Below, in pieces: positions 24,723-32,305 of a stretch of 55,857 nt of DNA (its first letter is position 1; every line of letters begins with the position of its first letter). The translations under genes were made by a program, and so were the position numbers. The notes under the pieces are model-generated. The model saw only the letters and a list, made by a program, of their open reading frames with translations, was not told where the DNA came from and did not search any database. The DNA lies in IMG/VR virus record IMGVR_UViG_3300049491_001100, positions 1 to 55,857 of that record; one strand, 5' to 3'. The stretch is from a virus.

Positions 24723-24899
24723 ATGATCTTGAAGAGCGCACTGAAGTCCACCATCGATGAGGTTTTGGAGGAGCACGAGGTCGAGGATGACGGACTCGCA
24801 TCCGACCTCCTGGATCGGCTCGTACAGGACTTCGGCGACGAGGTCCACGACGATGACGACGATCCCGGGTTCCTCGGGGGTGACAGCGTCGAGGAATAG
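24723..24899 (+). CDS. Small acidic protein, 58 aa
   Basis: ATG 24723 with GGAGA 7 nt upstream is preferred over an upstream TTG. The protein is very acidic, ending in a run of Asp (EVHDDDDDPGFLGG). Small acidic phage proteins often act as inhibitors or DNA mimics of host factors, but no specific similarity is seen. Its TAG overlaps the GTG of the next gene. Confidence 0.65.
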   Translation: MILKSALKSTIDEVLEEHEVEDDGLASDLLDRLVQDFGDEVHDDDDDPGFLGGDSVEE

Positions 24900-25483
24900 T
24901 GGGCAGCTTCGATCTAAAGACGGAAGCTCTGTGCTGGCTTCGCTTCGGCAAGAAACTGGAGCTGGTTTGCACTGAAGGTGGTTGTTGGGCCGCTGACGTT
25001 CTTGGCATATCCGACAAGTTCTCTGTCGAGGTAGAGGTCAAGGTCAGCAAAGCTGACCTTCGGCGCGAGTTCTCGACGAAGAGAAGCAAGCACTACCTGT
25101 ACAACAACGTGGCAGCAGAAGCAGCGCCGCCACGACAGGTACCCAACTACTTTTACTTCTACGTCCCTCCCGAGCTAGAACAGGAGGCGCTGAAGCTGAT
25201 CGAGGAGCACTCGCCCAAGGCAGGGCTTGCCGTCTTCGATCCCGAAGCGAAGGTAGACGGCAAGAGGACTCGGGTCGTGAGGAAGCCGACGCGGCTTCAC
25301 GACAAGGAACCGAGTCAGCAGTTCAAGCGTACCGTGCTTCTCCGAATGGGTTCAGAGCTGTGCGGGCGCTACGTGGTCTGGAGGGACCACATCGACAAGG
25401 TTCACGAGGCCCTGATCCATCTGGATCAGACAATCGTGGACACGGTGAAGAAGGCGTTCGAGACACCAGACGCCGAGGAGTGA
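24899..25483 (+). CDS. PD-(D/E)XK nuclease-like protein (MmcB-type)
   Basis: 194 aa, GTG start overlapping the previous TAG. The segment AADVLGIS (Asp), then SVEVEVKVSKADLRREFSTK (E-x-K core) and NYFYFYVPPEL follows the order of MmcB-like PD-(D/E)XK nucleases, where the acidic strand and ExK motif bind metal and a Y-F-VP strand follows. About 100 extra residues at the C-terminus are helical. Likely DNA repair or end-processing; alternatively an inactive fold. Confidence 0.6.
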   Translation: MGSFDLKTEALCWLRFGKKLELVCTEGGCWAADVLGISDKFSVEVEVKVSKADLRREFSTKRSKHYLYNNVAAEAAPPRQVPNYFYFYVPPELEQEALKLIEEHSPKAGLAVFDPEAKVDGKRTRVVRKPTRLHDKEPSQQFKRTVLLRMGSELCGRYVVWRDHIDKVHEALIHLDQTIVDTVKKAFETPDAEE

Positions 25484-25486
25484 CAC

Positions 25487-25741
25487 ATGATCGAAAAGAC
25501 AGTCAGACGATCGCAGGTTGGACCTGGCAGGGTTCGCTACCGCGTCGTCATCACGGGGGAGCCGTGTACCCCAAAGACTCATGAATCCAGGCAGCACCAG
25601 TACTTGTTCCTGCACTGGATCGCTGACAATCAGCACATGCTGGAGTGTGGGTATAACGTCCCCGACAAGGTCAGCGTCACCCACAACGGCACATCGTGGC
25701 AGGCTGAAGCAGAGGCAGAGGTTGACGAGGAGACAGCATAG
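25487..25741 (+). CDS. Unknown small protein, 84 aa
   Basis: ATG 25487, three bases after the previous TGA. A beta-strand-rich start (VRYRVVITGEPC), a His/Trp-rich middle and an acidic tail. No family recognised. Confidence 0.6.
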   Translation: MIEKTVRRSQVGPGRVRYRVVITGEPCTPKTHESRQHQYLFLHWIADNQHMLECGYNVPDKVSVTHNGTSWQAEAEAEVDEETA

Positions 25742-25743
25742 CC

Positions 25744-26043
25744 ATGAGCAATCGCCGAGTGACCCAACACCGGCAGCAACGAGACACCAGCAACCAGGAG
25801 AACGCGGAACTCAAAAAGGAAAACACAAAACTCAAGCGTCAGGTGGCTCGACTTAGGAAGGAGCTGGAGAAGCAGCCAGCAGAAGACGACACCGACGAAG
25901 GGGAGCCAAACCAGGAGGAGGGCAAGATCTCGCTGGCCTGCCCCAAGTGCTCTAGCACGAACCTGGGCGAGATCTCGACGCCGAACGGTAAGACGGTTTT
26001 GTCATGCCGCAACTGCAAGAAGTGGAGGTCAAAAGCGGCCTGA
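25744..26043 (+). CDS. Coiled-coil plus zinc-ribbon protein, 99 aa
   Basis: The first half is a charged coiled coil (ENAELKKENTKLKRQVARLR), the second half a zinc ribbon with CPKC and CRNC knuckles 23 residues apart and a basic end (KKWRSKAA). This combination suggests a dimeric nucleic-acid-binding protein. Its TGA overlaps the next, slightly degenerate promoter motif. Confidence 0.7.
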   Translation: MSNRRVTQHRQQRDTSNQENAELKKENTKLKRQVARLRKELEKQPAEDDTDEGEPNQEEGKISLACPKCSSTNLGEISTPNGKTVLSCRNCKKWRSKAA

Positions 26044-26052
26044 TTTGCTATA
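26043..26052 (+). promoter_or_regulatory. Promoter motif variant (ATTTGCTATA)
   Basis: One mismatch. It overlaps the upstream TGA and is 7 nt from a GTG start at 26060, the same geometry as the perfect copies. Confidence 0.62.
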
Positions 26053-26059
26053 AAGAATA

Positions 26060-26203
26060 GTGAGTCCTCGTGTGTGCGCAGTTATCGCGGTGTGGAGACC
26101 TGCGCCTGAGGGCTCTTCATGGGACCAGATCAACCATGCCTGGCGCGTGCTCTTCGCCCTTATTGACGAAGCATTGCGACTAGACAGACTGGAGCGATCA
26201 TGA
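26060..26203 (+). CDS. Small unannotated protein, 47 aa
   Basis: GTG 26060 opens a 48-codon frame, ending in ATGA overlap with the ATG at 26200. The translation (VSPRVCAVIAVWRPAPEGSS at the start, then DQINHAWRVLFALIDEALRL) has a helical second half. Motif spacing upstream and stop-start overlap downstream support it as a real gene despite its size. Function unknown. Confidence 0.55.
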   Translation: MSPRVCAVIAVWRPAPEGSSWDQINHAWRVLFALIDEALRLDRLERS

Positions 26204-26409
26204 AGTGTCCGTCGTCTGATGACGGTTCCTGCCCCTCAACCGACCCCCTGGAGGTACACCACACCGACGAGTACTCCACCTACTACTGCCAGACCTGCGG
26301 CCACGAAGAGAAAATCGTTTGGGAGACGCCCAAGGACTCCCCCAAGAACAAGGAGCGGACACGTCTGGAGCCCAGCCCACCCAAGAAGAAGTTGAAGAGG
26401 GGAAAGTGA
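26200..26409 (+). CDS. Small zinc-ribbon protein, 69 aa
   Basis: ATG 26200 with GGAG 5 nt upstream. CPSSDDGSC near the start and CQTCGHEE give a four-Cys ribbon. The C-terminal third is basic (KKKLKRGK), as in nucleic-acid-binding proteins. GTGA overlap with the next gene. Confidence 0.65.
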   Translation: MKCPSSDDGSCPSTDPLEVHHTDEYSTYYCQTCGHEEKIVWETPKDSPKNKERTRLEPSPPKKKLKRGK

Positions 26410-26726
26410 AGGATTTTCCAGGTACCTACGCCGTCGTCTTCCCGGAGCTGAAGCTGAAGCTGCCGGATGTCGACGACTTCATCGGGAAACCGCTGACGCC
26501 CAAGCTCGTAGCTCATGCCCGAGACGTGATCGCAGGCCTGCGTAAGGCGGCTGAGAACTACAACGAACACGAGCTGCTGCTGGTGGACGGGGTCTGGATC
26601 ACAAACTGGCTCAGGCGCAGCCTCGACTGCATGGAGCGGGCTCAGCGCATCGAGAAGTTGGTTGATGACAATCTGGCCCTGCTGCCAAGCCCACGCTGTC
26701 GGCACTGCGGCCACAGCCTCACCTGA
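26406..26726 (+). CDS. Unknown protein with C-terminal CxxC, 106 aa
   Basis: GTG start in GTGA overlap with an AGGGGA site upstream. Helical protein ending in a CRHCGHSLT zinc-knuckle half site, so metal binding may need a dimer or the His. Its TGA overlaps the next promoter motif. Confidence 0.6.
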   Translation: MKDFPGTYAVVFPELKLKLPDVDDFIGKPLTPKLVAHARDVIAGLRKAAENYNEHELLLVDGVWITNWLRRSLDCMERAQRIEKLVDDNLALLPSPRCRHCGHSLT

Positions 26727-26735
26727 TTCGCTATA
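26726..26735 (+). promoter_or_regulatory. Phage promoter motif copy (ATTCGCTATA)
   Basis: Perfect copy overlapping TGA; the 8-nt spacer GGCAGGTC leads to ATG 26744. It starts the unit carrying Nudix, RNA ligase, HAD and dUTPase genes. Confidence 0.8.
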
Positions 26736-26743
26736 GGCAGGTC

Positions 26744-26953
26744 ATGGACGAGCCCGTCATCTGCAACGAGTGTCTTGCCGAACCCGGCGACGAAGGCTCC
26801 TCTCAGGAGGAGCTGGAGGGCGAGGGCTGGGACTTCGGCGGCGAGTTCGGGCCCCGATGCCCCGAATGCGTGGTCAAGAACGAAGCCCCGGCCCAGACCG
26901 AAGGCCTGGGTGGTGTTGTCGAAGCCCTCGGCGCAACCAAGAAGGAGCCCTAG
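26744..26953 (+). CDS. Small zinc-ribbon protein, 69 aa
   Basis: CNEC near residue 7 and CPEC near residue 40, with an acidic Gly/Glu-rich loop between and an Ala/Gly tail. First gene of the RNA-repair unit. The TAG is followed immediately by the Nudix ATG. Function unknown. Confidence 0.65.
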   Translation: MDEPVICNECLAEPGDEGSSQEELEGEGWDFGGEFGPRCPECVVKNEAPAQTEGLGGVVEALGATKKEP

Positions 26954-27397
26954 ATGGCACCACCGTTCCCCACCGTTCCCGTCACCGTCGACATCCTCAT
27001 CGAGAACCTGGCCGGGGACCAGCTCGTGCTGATCCAGCGCCGAGATGAGCCGCCCGGCTACGCCATCCCCGGTGGCTTCGTCGAGCCCGGTGAGAGCGCG
27101 GCTCAGGCCGCCATCCGCGAGGCCAAGGAAGAGACCGGCCTCGACGTCGAGCTGATCGAGCAGTTCCACGCCTACTCAAAGTCGGGTCGTGATCCCCGGG
27201 GCCCAGTTTGCTCGATTGTGTTCATCGCCAAGGCCATCGGAACCCCACGGGGCGGCGACGACGCCAAGACGGCGGCCTGGTTCGACTTCAAGAGCGGGAT
27301 GCCGATGCCGATCGAGATGGCGTTTGATCACGCCAACATCCTCGCCGACTACAAGACCTACAAGGTGTGCGCGATCAAGCCGCACCCCCACAGATAG
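26954..27397 (+). CDS. Nudix hydrolase
   Basis: 147 aa. A complete Nudix box runs from Gly41 through Glu47, Arg55-Glu56 and Glu59-Glu60 to Gly62 (GGFVEPGES...REAKEETGL), which binds magnesium and cleaves nucleoside diphosphate linkages. The N-terminal VDILIEN...LVLIQRRDEPPGYAIPGG is typical of ADP-ribose or nucleotide-sugar pyrophosphatases. Lying just before RNA ligase, it could remove ADP-ribose or NAD-type caps, or act on nicotinamide nucleotides. Substrate is not decided by sequence. Confidence 0.9.
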   Translation: MAPPFPTVPVTVDILIENLAGDQLVLIQRRDEPPGYAIPGGFVEPGESAAQAAIREAKEETGLDVELIEQFHAYSKSGRDPRGPVCSIVFIAKAIGTPRGGDDAKTAAWFDFKSGMPMPIEMAFDHANILADYKTYKVCAIKPHPHR

Positions 27398-27405
27398 GAG
27401 CTGCT

Positions 27406-28275
27406 ATGGGCTATATGCACATCAACAACCTCTACAAGGACCAGCGCATGCTCATGTTCAAGCGCTGCTACGCCCTGGAGAAGGTCCACGGCACGTCAGC
27501 TCACGTCACCTACAAGGAAGGCTTCATCACCTACTTCAGCGGTGGTGAGAAGCACGAGAACTTCATCAAGCTCTTCGACGACGCCGCACTCAAGGAGGCC
27601 TTCGACAAGCTCGGCTACCCCGAGGTCACCGTCTACGGTGAGGCCTACGGCGGCAAGTGTCAGGGCATGAAAGACACCTACGGCCCCGAGCTGAAGTTCA
27701 TCGCCTTCGACGTCATGGTCGGCGAGACCTGGCTCTCGGTTCCAGACATGGATCAGGTGGCTACAGGCCTCGGCTTTGAGGTCGTGCCCTGGGAGGAGAC
27801 CGACACCGACCTCGCCACGCTCGACCACCTCCGCGACCGCCCGAGTCAGGTCGCGATCAGACGCGGCTGTGCCAACGACGCCCCCAGGCTCAGCGAGGGT
27901 GTTGTTCTCCGGCCCCTGATCGAGCTACGCACCAGCAACGGCGAGCGCGTCATGTGCAAGCACAAGGGCGCCGCCTTCGAGGAGACTCGTACTCCACGCA
28001 AGGTCGCCGACCCCTCGAAGCTCGAAGTTCTGGCTCAGGCCGACGCCATCGCCCAGGAGTGGGTGACGCCGATGCGCCTCAGCCACGTCATCGACAAGCT
28101 CCTCCGCGACGAGAAGCCGGGTATGGAGCACACCGGCGTCGTCATCAAGGCCATGGTCGAGGATGTCTATCGCGAGGCTGCTGGCGAGATCGTCGAGTCC
28201 AAGGAGGCGAAGCAGGCCATCGGCAAGCGCGCCGCCGCCCTATTCAAGGCCCGCATCACGGTTGTGCCGGCGTGA
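27406..28275 (+). CDS. RNA ligase, Rnl2-like
   Basis: 289 aa, ATG 27406 with AGGAG 5 nt upstream. Nucleotidyltransferase motifs: I EKVHG with the AMP-accepting Lys26, III TVYGEAYGG, IIIa FIAFDVMVG, IV SEGVVLRP near 164-171 and V VMCKHKG near 182-188. The C-terminal about 80 helical residues match the Rnl2-type extra domain. It seals 3'-OH/5'-phosphate RNA ends, typically repairing tRNAs cut by host defence nucleases. Followed by an overlapping HAD phosphatase gene. Confidence 0.92.
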   Translation: MGYMHINNLYKDQRMLMFKRCYALEKVHGTSAHVTYKEGFITYFSGGEKHENFIKLFDDAALKEAFDKLGYPEVTVYGEAYGGKCQGMKDTYGPELKFIAFDVMVGETWLSVPDMDQVATGLGFEVVPWEETDTDLATLDHLRDRPSQVAIRRGCANDAPRLSEGVVLRPLIELRTSNGERVMCKHKGAAFEETRTPRKVADPSKLEVLAQADAIAQEWVTPMRLSHVIDKLLRDEKPGMEHTGVVIKAMVEDVYREAAGEIVESKEAKQAIGKRAAALFKARITVVPA

Positions 28276-28706
28276 GCGACGACCAGTACAAGAAGTCCAT
28301 CGCCGCCTGGAAGCGGCAGATGAGCAAGGGCTGGATCGGAGTCGACCTCGACGGCACCCTGGCCGAGTACACGACCTGGCTCGGCCCCTACCACATCGGC
28401 AAGCCCATCGAGCCCATGTTGGCCCGCATCAAGGCCTGGCGTGAAGCCGGCATCGAGGTCAAGATCTTCACCGCCCGAGCCAGCAGTAACGACCCAACCG
28501 CCATCACCGCCATCAAGAACTGGTGTAAGGTCCACGTCGGTGAAGAGTTGGAAGTCACCTGCACCAAGGACTACCAGATGATCGAGCTGTGGGATGACCG
28601 CGCCGTCCAGGTCATTCCCAACACCGGCCACCGCGCCGACGGCGAAGCCGACGCCTGCTGCTACACTGGTACCTGCCCCACCTGCGATCCAACCCAGGAG
28701 AAGTAG
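28272..28706 (+). CDS. HAD-superfamily phosphatase
   Basis: 144 aa, GTG start in GTGA overlap with the ligase gene. HAD motif I is [11 protein letters not shown] (nucleophile Asp and acid Asp), motif II the Thr in KIFTARASS, and motif [22 protein letters not shown]. It lacks a large cap. In phages such proteins include the 3'-phosphatase half of polynucleotide kinase. Next to RNA ligase, a 3'-end-healing role is a reasonable inference, but no kinase domain is present. Confidence 0.85.
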   Translation: MSDDQYKKSIAAWKRQMSKGWIGVDLDGTLAEYTTWLGPYHIGKPIEPMLARIKAWREAGIEVKIFTARASSNDPTAITAIKNWCKVHVGEELEVTCTKDYQMIELWDDRAVQVIPNTGHRADGEADACCYTGTCPTCDPTQEK

Positions 28707-28707
28707 G

Positions 28708-29145
28708 ATGAAACCCACGGTCAAGTTCAAGAAGCTGCACGCCGACGCCAAGCTGCCGACGTACGCGACCTCCGGCGCTGCCGGCATGGACCTCTACGCC
28801 TGCAACGATGAGCCGATCCAGGTCTGGCCGGGGGCCGAGGCCGTACTCATCCCCACCGGGCTCGCGATGGAACTGCCACCCGGCTACGAGGCCCAGATCC
28901 GACCCCGATCCGGGCTCTCGGTCAAGGGCATCGCTGTCGCCAACAGCCCCGGCACTGTCGACGAGGACTATCGGGGCGAGGTCAAGGTCATCATCCGCAA
29001 CCACGGCCACATGCTCGTCGTCCACAAGGGCGACCGCATCGCCCAGATGGTGATTGCGCCCGTGACCCAGGTCGATGTCGTGGACGTCGATGTCCTGACC
29101 GAAACCGAGCGCGCAGGCGGTGGCTTCGGTTCAACTGGCACTTGA
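28708..29145 (+). CDS. dut: dUTPase
   Basis: 145 aa trimeric dUTP pyrophosphatase. All five motifs are present: [30 protein letters not shown] with the catalytic Asp, KGDRIAQMV and the flexible C-terminal GGFGSTG. It hydrolyses dUTP to dUMP, keeping uracil out of DNA and feeding dTMP synthesis, and complements the RNR upstream. ATG 28708 follows AGGAG by 9 nt. The stop overlaps a host-like promoter -35 box. Confidence 0.95.
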   Translation: MKPTVKFKKLHADAKLPTYATSGAAGMDLYACNDEPIQVWPGAEAVLIPTGLAMELPPGYEAQIRPRSGLSVKGIAVANSPGTVDEDYRGEVKVIIRNHGHMLVVHKGDRIAQMVIAPVTQVDVVDVDVLTETERAGGGFGSTGT

Positions 29146-29170
29146 CACGGCCGTAGGCCTCTGGCACACT
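29142..29170 (+). promoter_or_regulatory. Host sigma70-like promoter (tentative)
   Basis: TTGACA (29142-29147), 17-bp spacer, CACACT (29165-29170), then GGAGG and ATG 29189. The -10 box is weak (3 of 6). The -35 overlaps the dUTPase stop. Confidence 0.4.
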
Positions 29171-29188
29171 TCGACTTGGAGGTGTTGC

Positions 29189-29416
29189 ATGGGCAGATGG
29201 CTGATTGTTCGAGAAGACCAGGTCCGCGTCTTCTACGTGAATCTCCAGACCCAGGTCCACTGGCCACTGGGCGAGCTTTCGCTCAAGGTACCGGACGAAG
29301 AAGTTGTGGCCTGGGTCTTCAGTCACGGCGAACCCGCGCTCGGGGACGAGATCAGGATGAGTGACGGCACCAGGGTTTTTGTTCAGCAGCAGAAACAGGT
29401 TCGAGCACTGGCTTAG
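29189..29416 (+). CDS. Unknown small protein, 75 aa
   Basis: ATG 29189 with TTGGAGG upstream. Beta-rich (RWLIVREDQVRVFYVNLQ) with no Cys cluster. No family recognised. Ends with TAG directly before the next promoter motif. Confidence 0.6.
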   Translation: MGRWLIVREDQVRVFYVNLQTQVHWPLGELSLKVPDEEVVAWVFSHGEPALGDEIRMSDGTRVFVQQQKQVRALA

Positions 29417-29426
29417 ATTCGCTATA
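29417..29426 (+). promoter_or_regulatory. Phage promoter motif copy (ATTCGCTATA)
   Basis: Perfect copy right after TAG. The 47-nt spacer to ATG 29474 is the longest of the set and holds a small hairpin (CCGGA with TCCGG) before the GGAGG site. Confidence 0.8.
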
Positions 29427-29473
29427 GCCCTTTCAACCAGCCGGATGGGAGTCCGGTAACAATGGAGGTAGTT

Positions 29474-30004
29474 ATGAACGTATCGGACACATCTACCAAG
29501 TCCTACAAAAAGCTCGCAAAATCCGGTGGAATCGAAGACCGGAAAGCGCGACTCATGGAGTTTTTTCGCGAGATGGGCGGCGAAGGCACAGCCTTCGACA
29601 TGATTCGTCACATCCAGTCGAGTGTCAACTTTGCTGACGACGAGGCGCGCTTTCGCTTTGTACAGAACGTACACGCAACGGTGTCGGACCTCGCCAAAGA
29701 GGGTGTCCTCAAGTGTACGGGAGTTCGTGTAAATCCTCCCACCGGCGCAGAAGTCAAGTTTTACGAGATCAACGAAGGCGATGTGGTACCCGTGGAGACC
29801 GTAGAAAAGGGGTACAAGAAGCGCTTCGAGGCATTGCAGGTCGAGTTGGTCGCTCTCACAAAGCGTCTGGCGACTGCTGAGTCTGAGTTGTCGGTCTACA
29901 AGAACGACTCGATCAAGAAGGACTGTCTGGCAGATGTCTACTACGAGGCACGGTCCAAGGTGGATTGGAACATGATTCTGAACCTGTTCGCCAAGCAAAC
30001 CTAG
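29474..30004 (+). CDS. Possible winged-helix protein, 176 aa
   Basis: ATG 29474 is preferred over ATG 29462 because GGAGGT (29464-29469) would then be upstream. The first 90 residues (RKARLMEFFREMGGEGTAFD, then ATVSDLAKEGVLKCTGVRV) look like a winged helix. The second half is coiled coil (RFEALQVELVALTKRLATAE). A DNA-binding regulator is inferred. Codons are somewhat more AT-rich than in flanking genes. Confidence 0.6.
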   Translation: MNVSDTSTKSYKKLAKSGGIEDRKARLMEFFREMGGEGTAFDMIRHIQSSVNFADDEARFRFVQNVHATVSDLAKEGVLKCTGVRVNPPTGAEVKFYEINEGDVVPVETVEKGYKKRFEALQVELVALTKRLATAESELSVYKNDSIKKDCLADVYYEARSKVDWNMILNLFAKQT

Positions 30005-30649
30005 ATGCCCGGACTGACCAAAGACCAAGCCACCCAGGCCATCAGCGCTGGGTGGCAGCGTGACGCCCTCCTCGTGCTGAACCAGTGCATGAAGGACGGC
30101 GACGACTATTTCAAGGAGTTTGTCGGCGACTACGGCCTCTTGACCGAGGCCGGGCTCCTCATCTACACCAGCTACACCATCCACGACATCGAGCGTGCCT
30201 ATACACCGCCCGCAGACCAGCGTCAAGAGGCTCAGGCCTACACCGACGGCTCCGGCACCACCATGGACAAGCCAGCGGGCGTGGGCGTGGCCTTGTACAG
30301 ACCAGGCTGCGCCCTGGAGCTGATCGCCGAGAACATTGGCCCAGGCACCAACAACCGCGCCGAACTGGTGGCGATCTGGCGGGCCCTGCGAGGCGTCCCA
30401 GACGTCAATCAGCGCCTGGTCGTCCGCAGCGATAGTGAGTACGCCATCGGATCCTGCACCAAGGACTGGAACCCGACAGCGAACCGGGACCTGATCAAGG
30501 CCATCCGATCCGACCTCGCCGTCAGACACGACAGCGTTCGCTTCGAGCACGTTCCAGGTCACCGTAACGTGGAGGGCAATGAGATCGCGGATAGGCTCGC
30601 CAACATCGGCCGTAAGCTCATCACGAAGGTTTCGCTATACACGCTGTGA
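30005..30649 (+). CDS. rnhA: Ribonuclease HI
   Basis: 214 aa. The RNase HI core begins near residue 78: YTDGSG with catalytic Asp, NNRAEL with Glu, VVRSDSEYAI with Asp, and GNEIADRLA with the final Asp. About 75 helical residues precede it and may be a substrate-binding or partner-binding extension. It degrades RNA in RNA-DNA hybrids, removing primers made by the phage primase. The TGA overlaps the next ATG, and a promoter motif variant lies inside its last codons. Confidence 0.92.
   Translation: MPGLTKDQATQAISAGWQRDALLVLNQCMKDGDDYFKEFVGDYGLLTEAGLLIYTSYTIHDIERAYTPPADQRQEAQAYTDGSGTTMDKPAGVGVALYRPGCALELIAENIGPGTNNRAELVAIWRALRGVPDVNQRLVVRSDSEYAIGSCTKDWNPTANRDLIKAIRSDLAVRHDSVRFEHVPGHRNVEGNEIADRLANIGRKLITKVSLYTL
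30630..30639 (+). promoter_or_regulatory. Promoter motif variant (TTTCGCTATA)
   Basis: One mismatch at the first base. It lies inside the last codons of RNase HI, 9 nt before ATG 30649. Confidence 0.6.
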
Positions 30650-30819
30650 TGCGTAAGAACGCTGAGGTGGTCGCCAAGCGGATCGCAGAGGTCTACGACG
30701 CAGAGACAAGCGTTGTCGAGGTTGACGGTACCTTCTACGTTGTGGTAGTTGGCGCCGAGAACAAGGTGATCCCGAGCATGATCGGGGGTATTTGGATCAG
30801 GAGGGCTCCGTGGCCGTAA
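30649..30819 (+). CDS. Unknown small protein, 56 aa
   Basis: ATG 30649 is in ATGA overlap with RNase HI and opens 56 codons to TAA 30817-30819. The translation (VAKRIAEVYDAETSVVEVDG, then TFYVVVVGAENKVIPSMIGG) has a helix then two strands and looks protein-like. Motif upstream and overlap with both neighbours support it. No family recognised. Confidence 0.6.
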   Translation: MRKNAEVVAKRIAEVYDAETSVVEVDGTFYVVVVGAENKVIPSMIGGIWIRRAPWP

Positions 30820-31076
30820 ACAGAGAACTACCAGGTCCCAAGGCGCCCAGGATCTACCCTGACGACAGCTACCGCCTGGGCTGGACCAAGGTAGCCACGC
30901 CCAAGCCCTGGGGTGACTACTGGGTCGTGACCTACAAGGGCCGCCACGTCGCCGATCTCTACCACGGCAAGTGGGGATACATCGCCGTTGTCTTCGGCAA
31001 GGGCTCCTTCGTTAGGGGTAAGCTGCGCGAAGCCACGTTGCACATCGCTGGCCTTGTCATCAACGTGGGCAACTAA
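30810..31076 (+). CDS. Unknown protein, 88 aa
   Basis: GTG 30810 with AGGAGGG 6 nt upstream; a TTG further upstream would place the ribosome site inside the gene. It overlaps the previous gene by 10 nt. Trp/Tyr/Gly-rich beta protein (PWGDYWVVTYKGRHVADLYH). No family recognised. Confidence 0.6.
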   Translation: MAVNRELPGPKAPRIYPDDSYRLGWTKVATPKPWGDYWVVTYKGRHVADLYHGKWGYIAVVFGKGSFVRGKLREATLHIAGLVINVGN

Positions 31077-31077
31077 G

Positions 31078-31087
31078 ATTCGCTATG
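31078..31087 (+). promoter_or_regulatory. Promoter motif variant (ATTCGCTATG)
   Basis: Nine of ten match; the spacer TGGAGGGC (8 nt) leads to ATG 31096. Almost identical, including spacer and start, to the element at 35452 inside the ParB-like gene. Confidence 0.75.
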
Positions 31088-31095
31088 TGGAGGGC

Positions 31096-31356
31096 ATGAT
31101 GACGACGCTGATGACCATACTCGGATTCGTTCTTGGAGTTGTGGCCTTCTACCTGCACCGCGCCTACCTCCTCCACATCTCCTACATCGAGGGGCGTCGG
31201 TCTGGGCTCAAGGACGCCATCAAGCTGGCTCGCGAGCGAGGCGACGTCGCCCTGTACCTGGCGCCAGCAGGCGAGATGCGCACGGGCTTGATCAGGGCCC
31301 AGATCGCCCACAACATCGAGCTGGAGTTATGCACACTGCTCAAGGACGTGCGGTAA
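31096..31356 (+). CDS. Small membrane protein, 86 aa
   Basis: N-terminal membrane helix (LMTILGFVLGVVAFYLHRAYLL) followed by a charged helical cytoplasmic part. It ends in TAATG overlap with the next gene. Function unknown. Confidence 0.65.
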   Translation: MMTTLMTILGFVLGVVAFYLHRAYLLHISYIEGRRSGLKDAIKLARERGDVALYLAPAGEMRTGLIRAQIAHNIELELCTLLKDVR

Positions 31357-31577
31357 TGACTGACCTCGCCTGTCTTGCTTGCGGTGCCGTACACGACTTC
31401 GATCTAGGTCCCGACGACGGCACCTGCATCGTCTGTGGTGGCAAGCTGGCCGAGGACGAGAGCGAGCGTGAGCTGGTTCAGGGCAAAGGCTTGGCCGAGG
31501 CCGTGGTCGACTCCGTCAACGATGGCATCGCCAAGATGGCACTCGCCCGGGGGAAGGCTCCACGTGGCACAAATTGA
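31356..31577 (+). CDS. Small zinc-ribbon protein, 73 aa
   Basis: CLACG near residue 6 and CIVCGG about 20 residues later form a CxxC/CxxC ribbon, followed by an acidic helix. ATG 31356 overlaps the upstream TAA. Function unknown. Confidence 0.65.
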   Translation: MTDLACLACGAVHDFDLGPDDGTCIVCGGKLAEDESERELVQGKGLAEAVVDSVNDGIAKMALARGKAPRGTN

Positions 31578-31779
31578 CCTCAACGTCGCACACAAGACGA
31601 GGAAGGACTTGGGGCCGCCCGAGGTCCCGCCCGTCGAGGTCATGATCCGGCAGCAGCTCGTGATCAGTGCCTTCGCCTTCCACAAGTCGATGGAAGCTGC
31701 CTATGCCGTTCACCACGCCCTGGAGCTGTACGATGCCTGGCTGAGGGAGCGATATGACGTCGTCGACAAATACAAGTAG
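31564..31779 (+). CDS. Unknown small helical protein, 71 aa
   Basis: GTG 31564 within the end of the previous gene, preceded by a GGGGGAAGG purine tract. Helical (FAFHKSMEAAYAVHHALELY). No family recognised. It overlaps the next gene by 26 nt. Confidence 0.5.
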   Translation: MAQIDLNVAHKTRKDLGPPEVPPVEVMIRQQLVISAFAFHKSMEAAYAVHHALELYDAWLRERYDVVDKYK

Positions 31780-31939
31780 CGACGTCATGATCAAGCGCAA
31801 GGTGTTCTGCACCTGTCGGCGCCTGCACGAGTTCGAGGGAGGACCGGGGCTCTACTGGAAGGGCTGCCCCTGCGGTCGCAAGGTCACGATGCTCATCAAG
31901 CCCTTCACCAGGTTTTCTCTGTTGGAGGTTGACCCATGA
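31754..31939 (+). CDS. Small Cys-rich protein, 61 aa
   Basis: ATG 31754 with GGGAG 5 nt upstream. Cysteines in CTC and CPCGRK suggest a small zinc or knuckle fold. Short overlap with the cREC gene. A later ATG (31787) is possible. Confidence 0.5.
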   Translation: MTSSTNTSSDVMIKRKVFCTCRRLHEFEGGPGLYWKGCPCGRKVTMLIKPFTRFSLLEVDP

Positions 31940-32304
31940 ACTGGAAGCGACGTCTGCGACGATGGTGGAACAATATCGGGCTCCTCAGCAGCGAGAACGG
32001 AGTCTTTCTCTGGCTCGACGATCTTCGGCCCGCACCCAAGGGCTGGTATCATGCCATGACTGCCGAGGAGGCGCAAGACGTGCTCCTGTCTTGCATGGTG
32101 TGGAGGCTCAGTCTTGACCACGACCTCGGTCAGAAGAGGACTGGGTACGACGTCGTGCTCTGGCTGGCGCGCATGAACGAAGAGCAGGGAATCAACCTCT
32201 GGCCCTATAACGAGCCCACGATCCACAGCGACAACCCCGTCGGCCGCGACAACATGCAGGCCGTGATCGACCGCTACGGCGGGTACAACAGTCCTCTCAA
32301 CTAA
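31936..32304 (+). CDS. cREC-like cyclic-phosphate-processing receiver-domain protein
   Basis: 122 aa. The features VFLWLDDLRPAPKGW near the start, SLDHDLG in the middle, TGYDVVLWLA, and a late HSDNPVGRDNM fit the cREC family, a receiver-like domain whose acidic and His residues were proposed in comparative work on RNA repair to open or remove 2',3'-cyclic phosphate ends. In this window it fits with RNA ligase, HAD phosphatase and CCA-adding enzyme. The biochemical activity is inferred from the family. Confidence 0.75.
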   Translation: MNWKRRLRRWWNNIGLLSSENGVFLWLDDLRPAPKGWYHAMTAEEAQDVLLSCMVWRLSLDHDLGQKRTGYDVVLWLARMNEEQGINLWPYNEPTIHSDNPVGRDNMQAVIDRYGGYNSPLN

Positions 32305-32305
32305 A

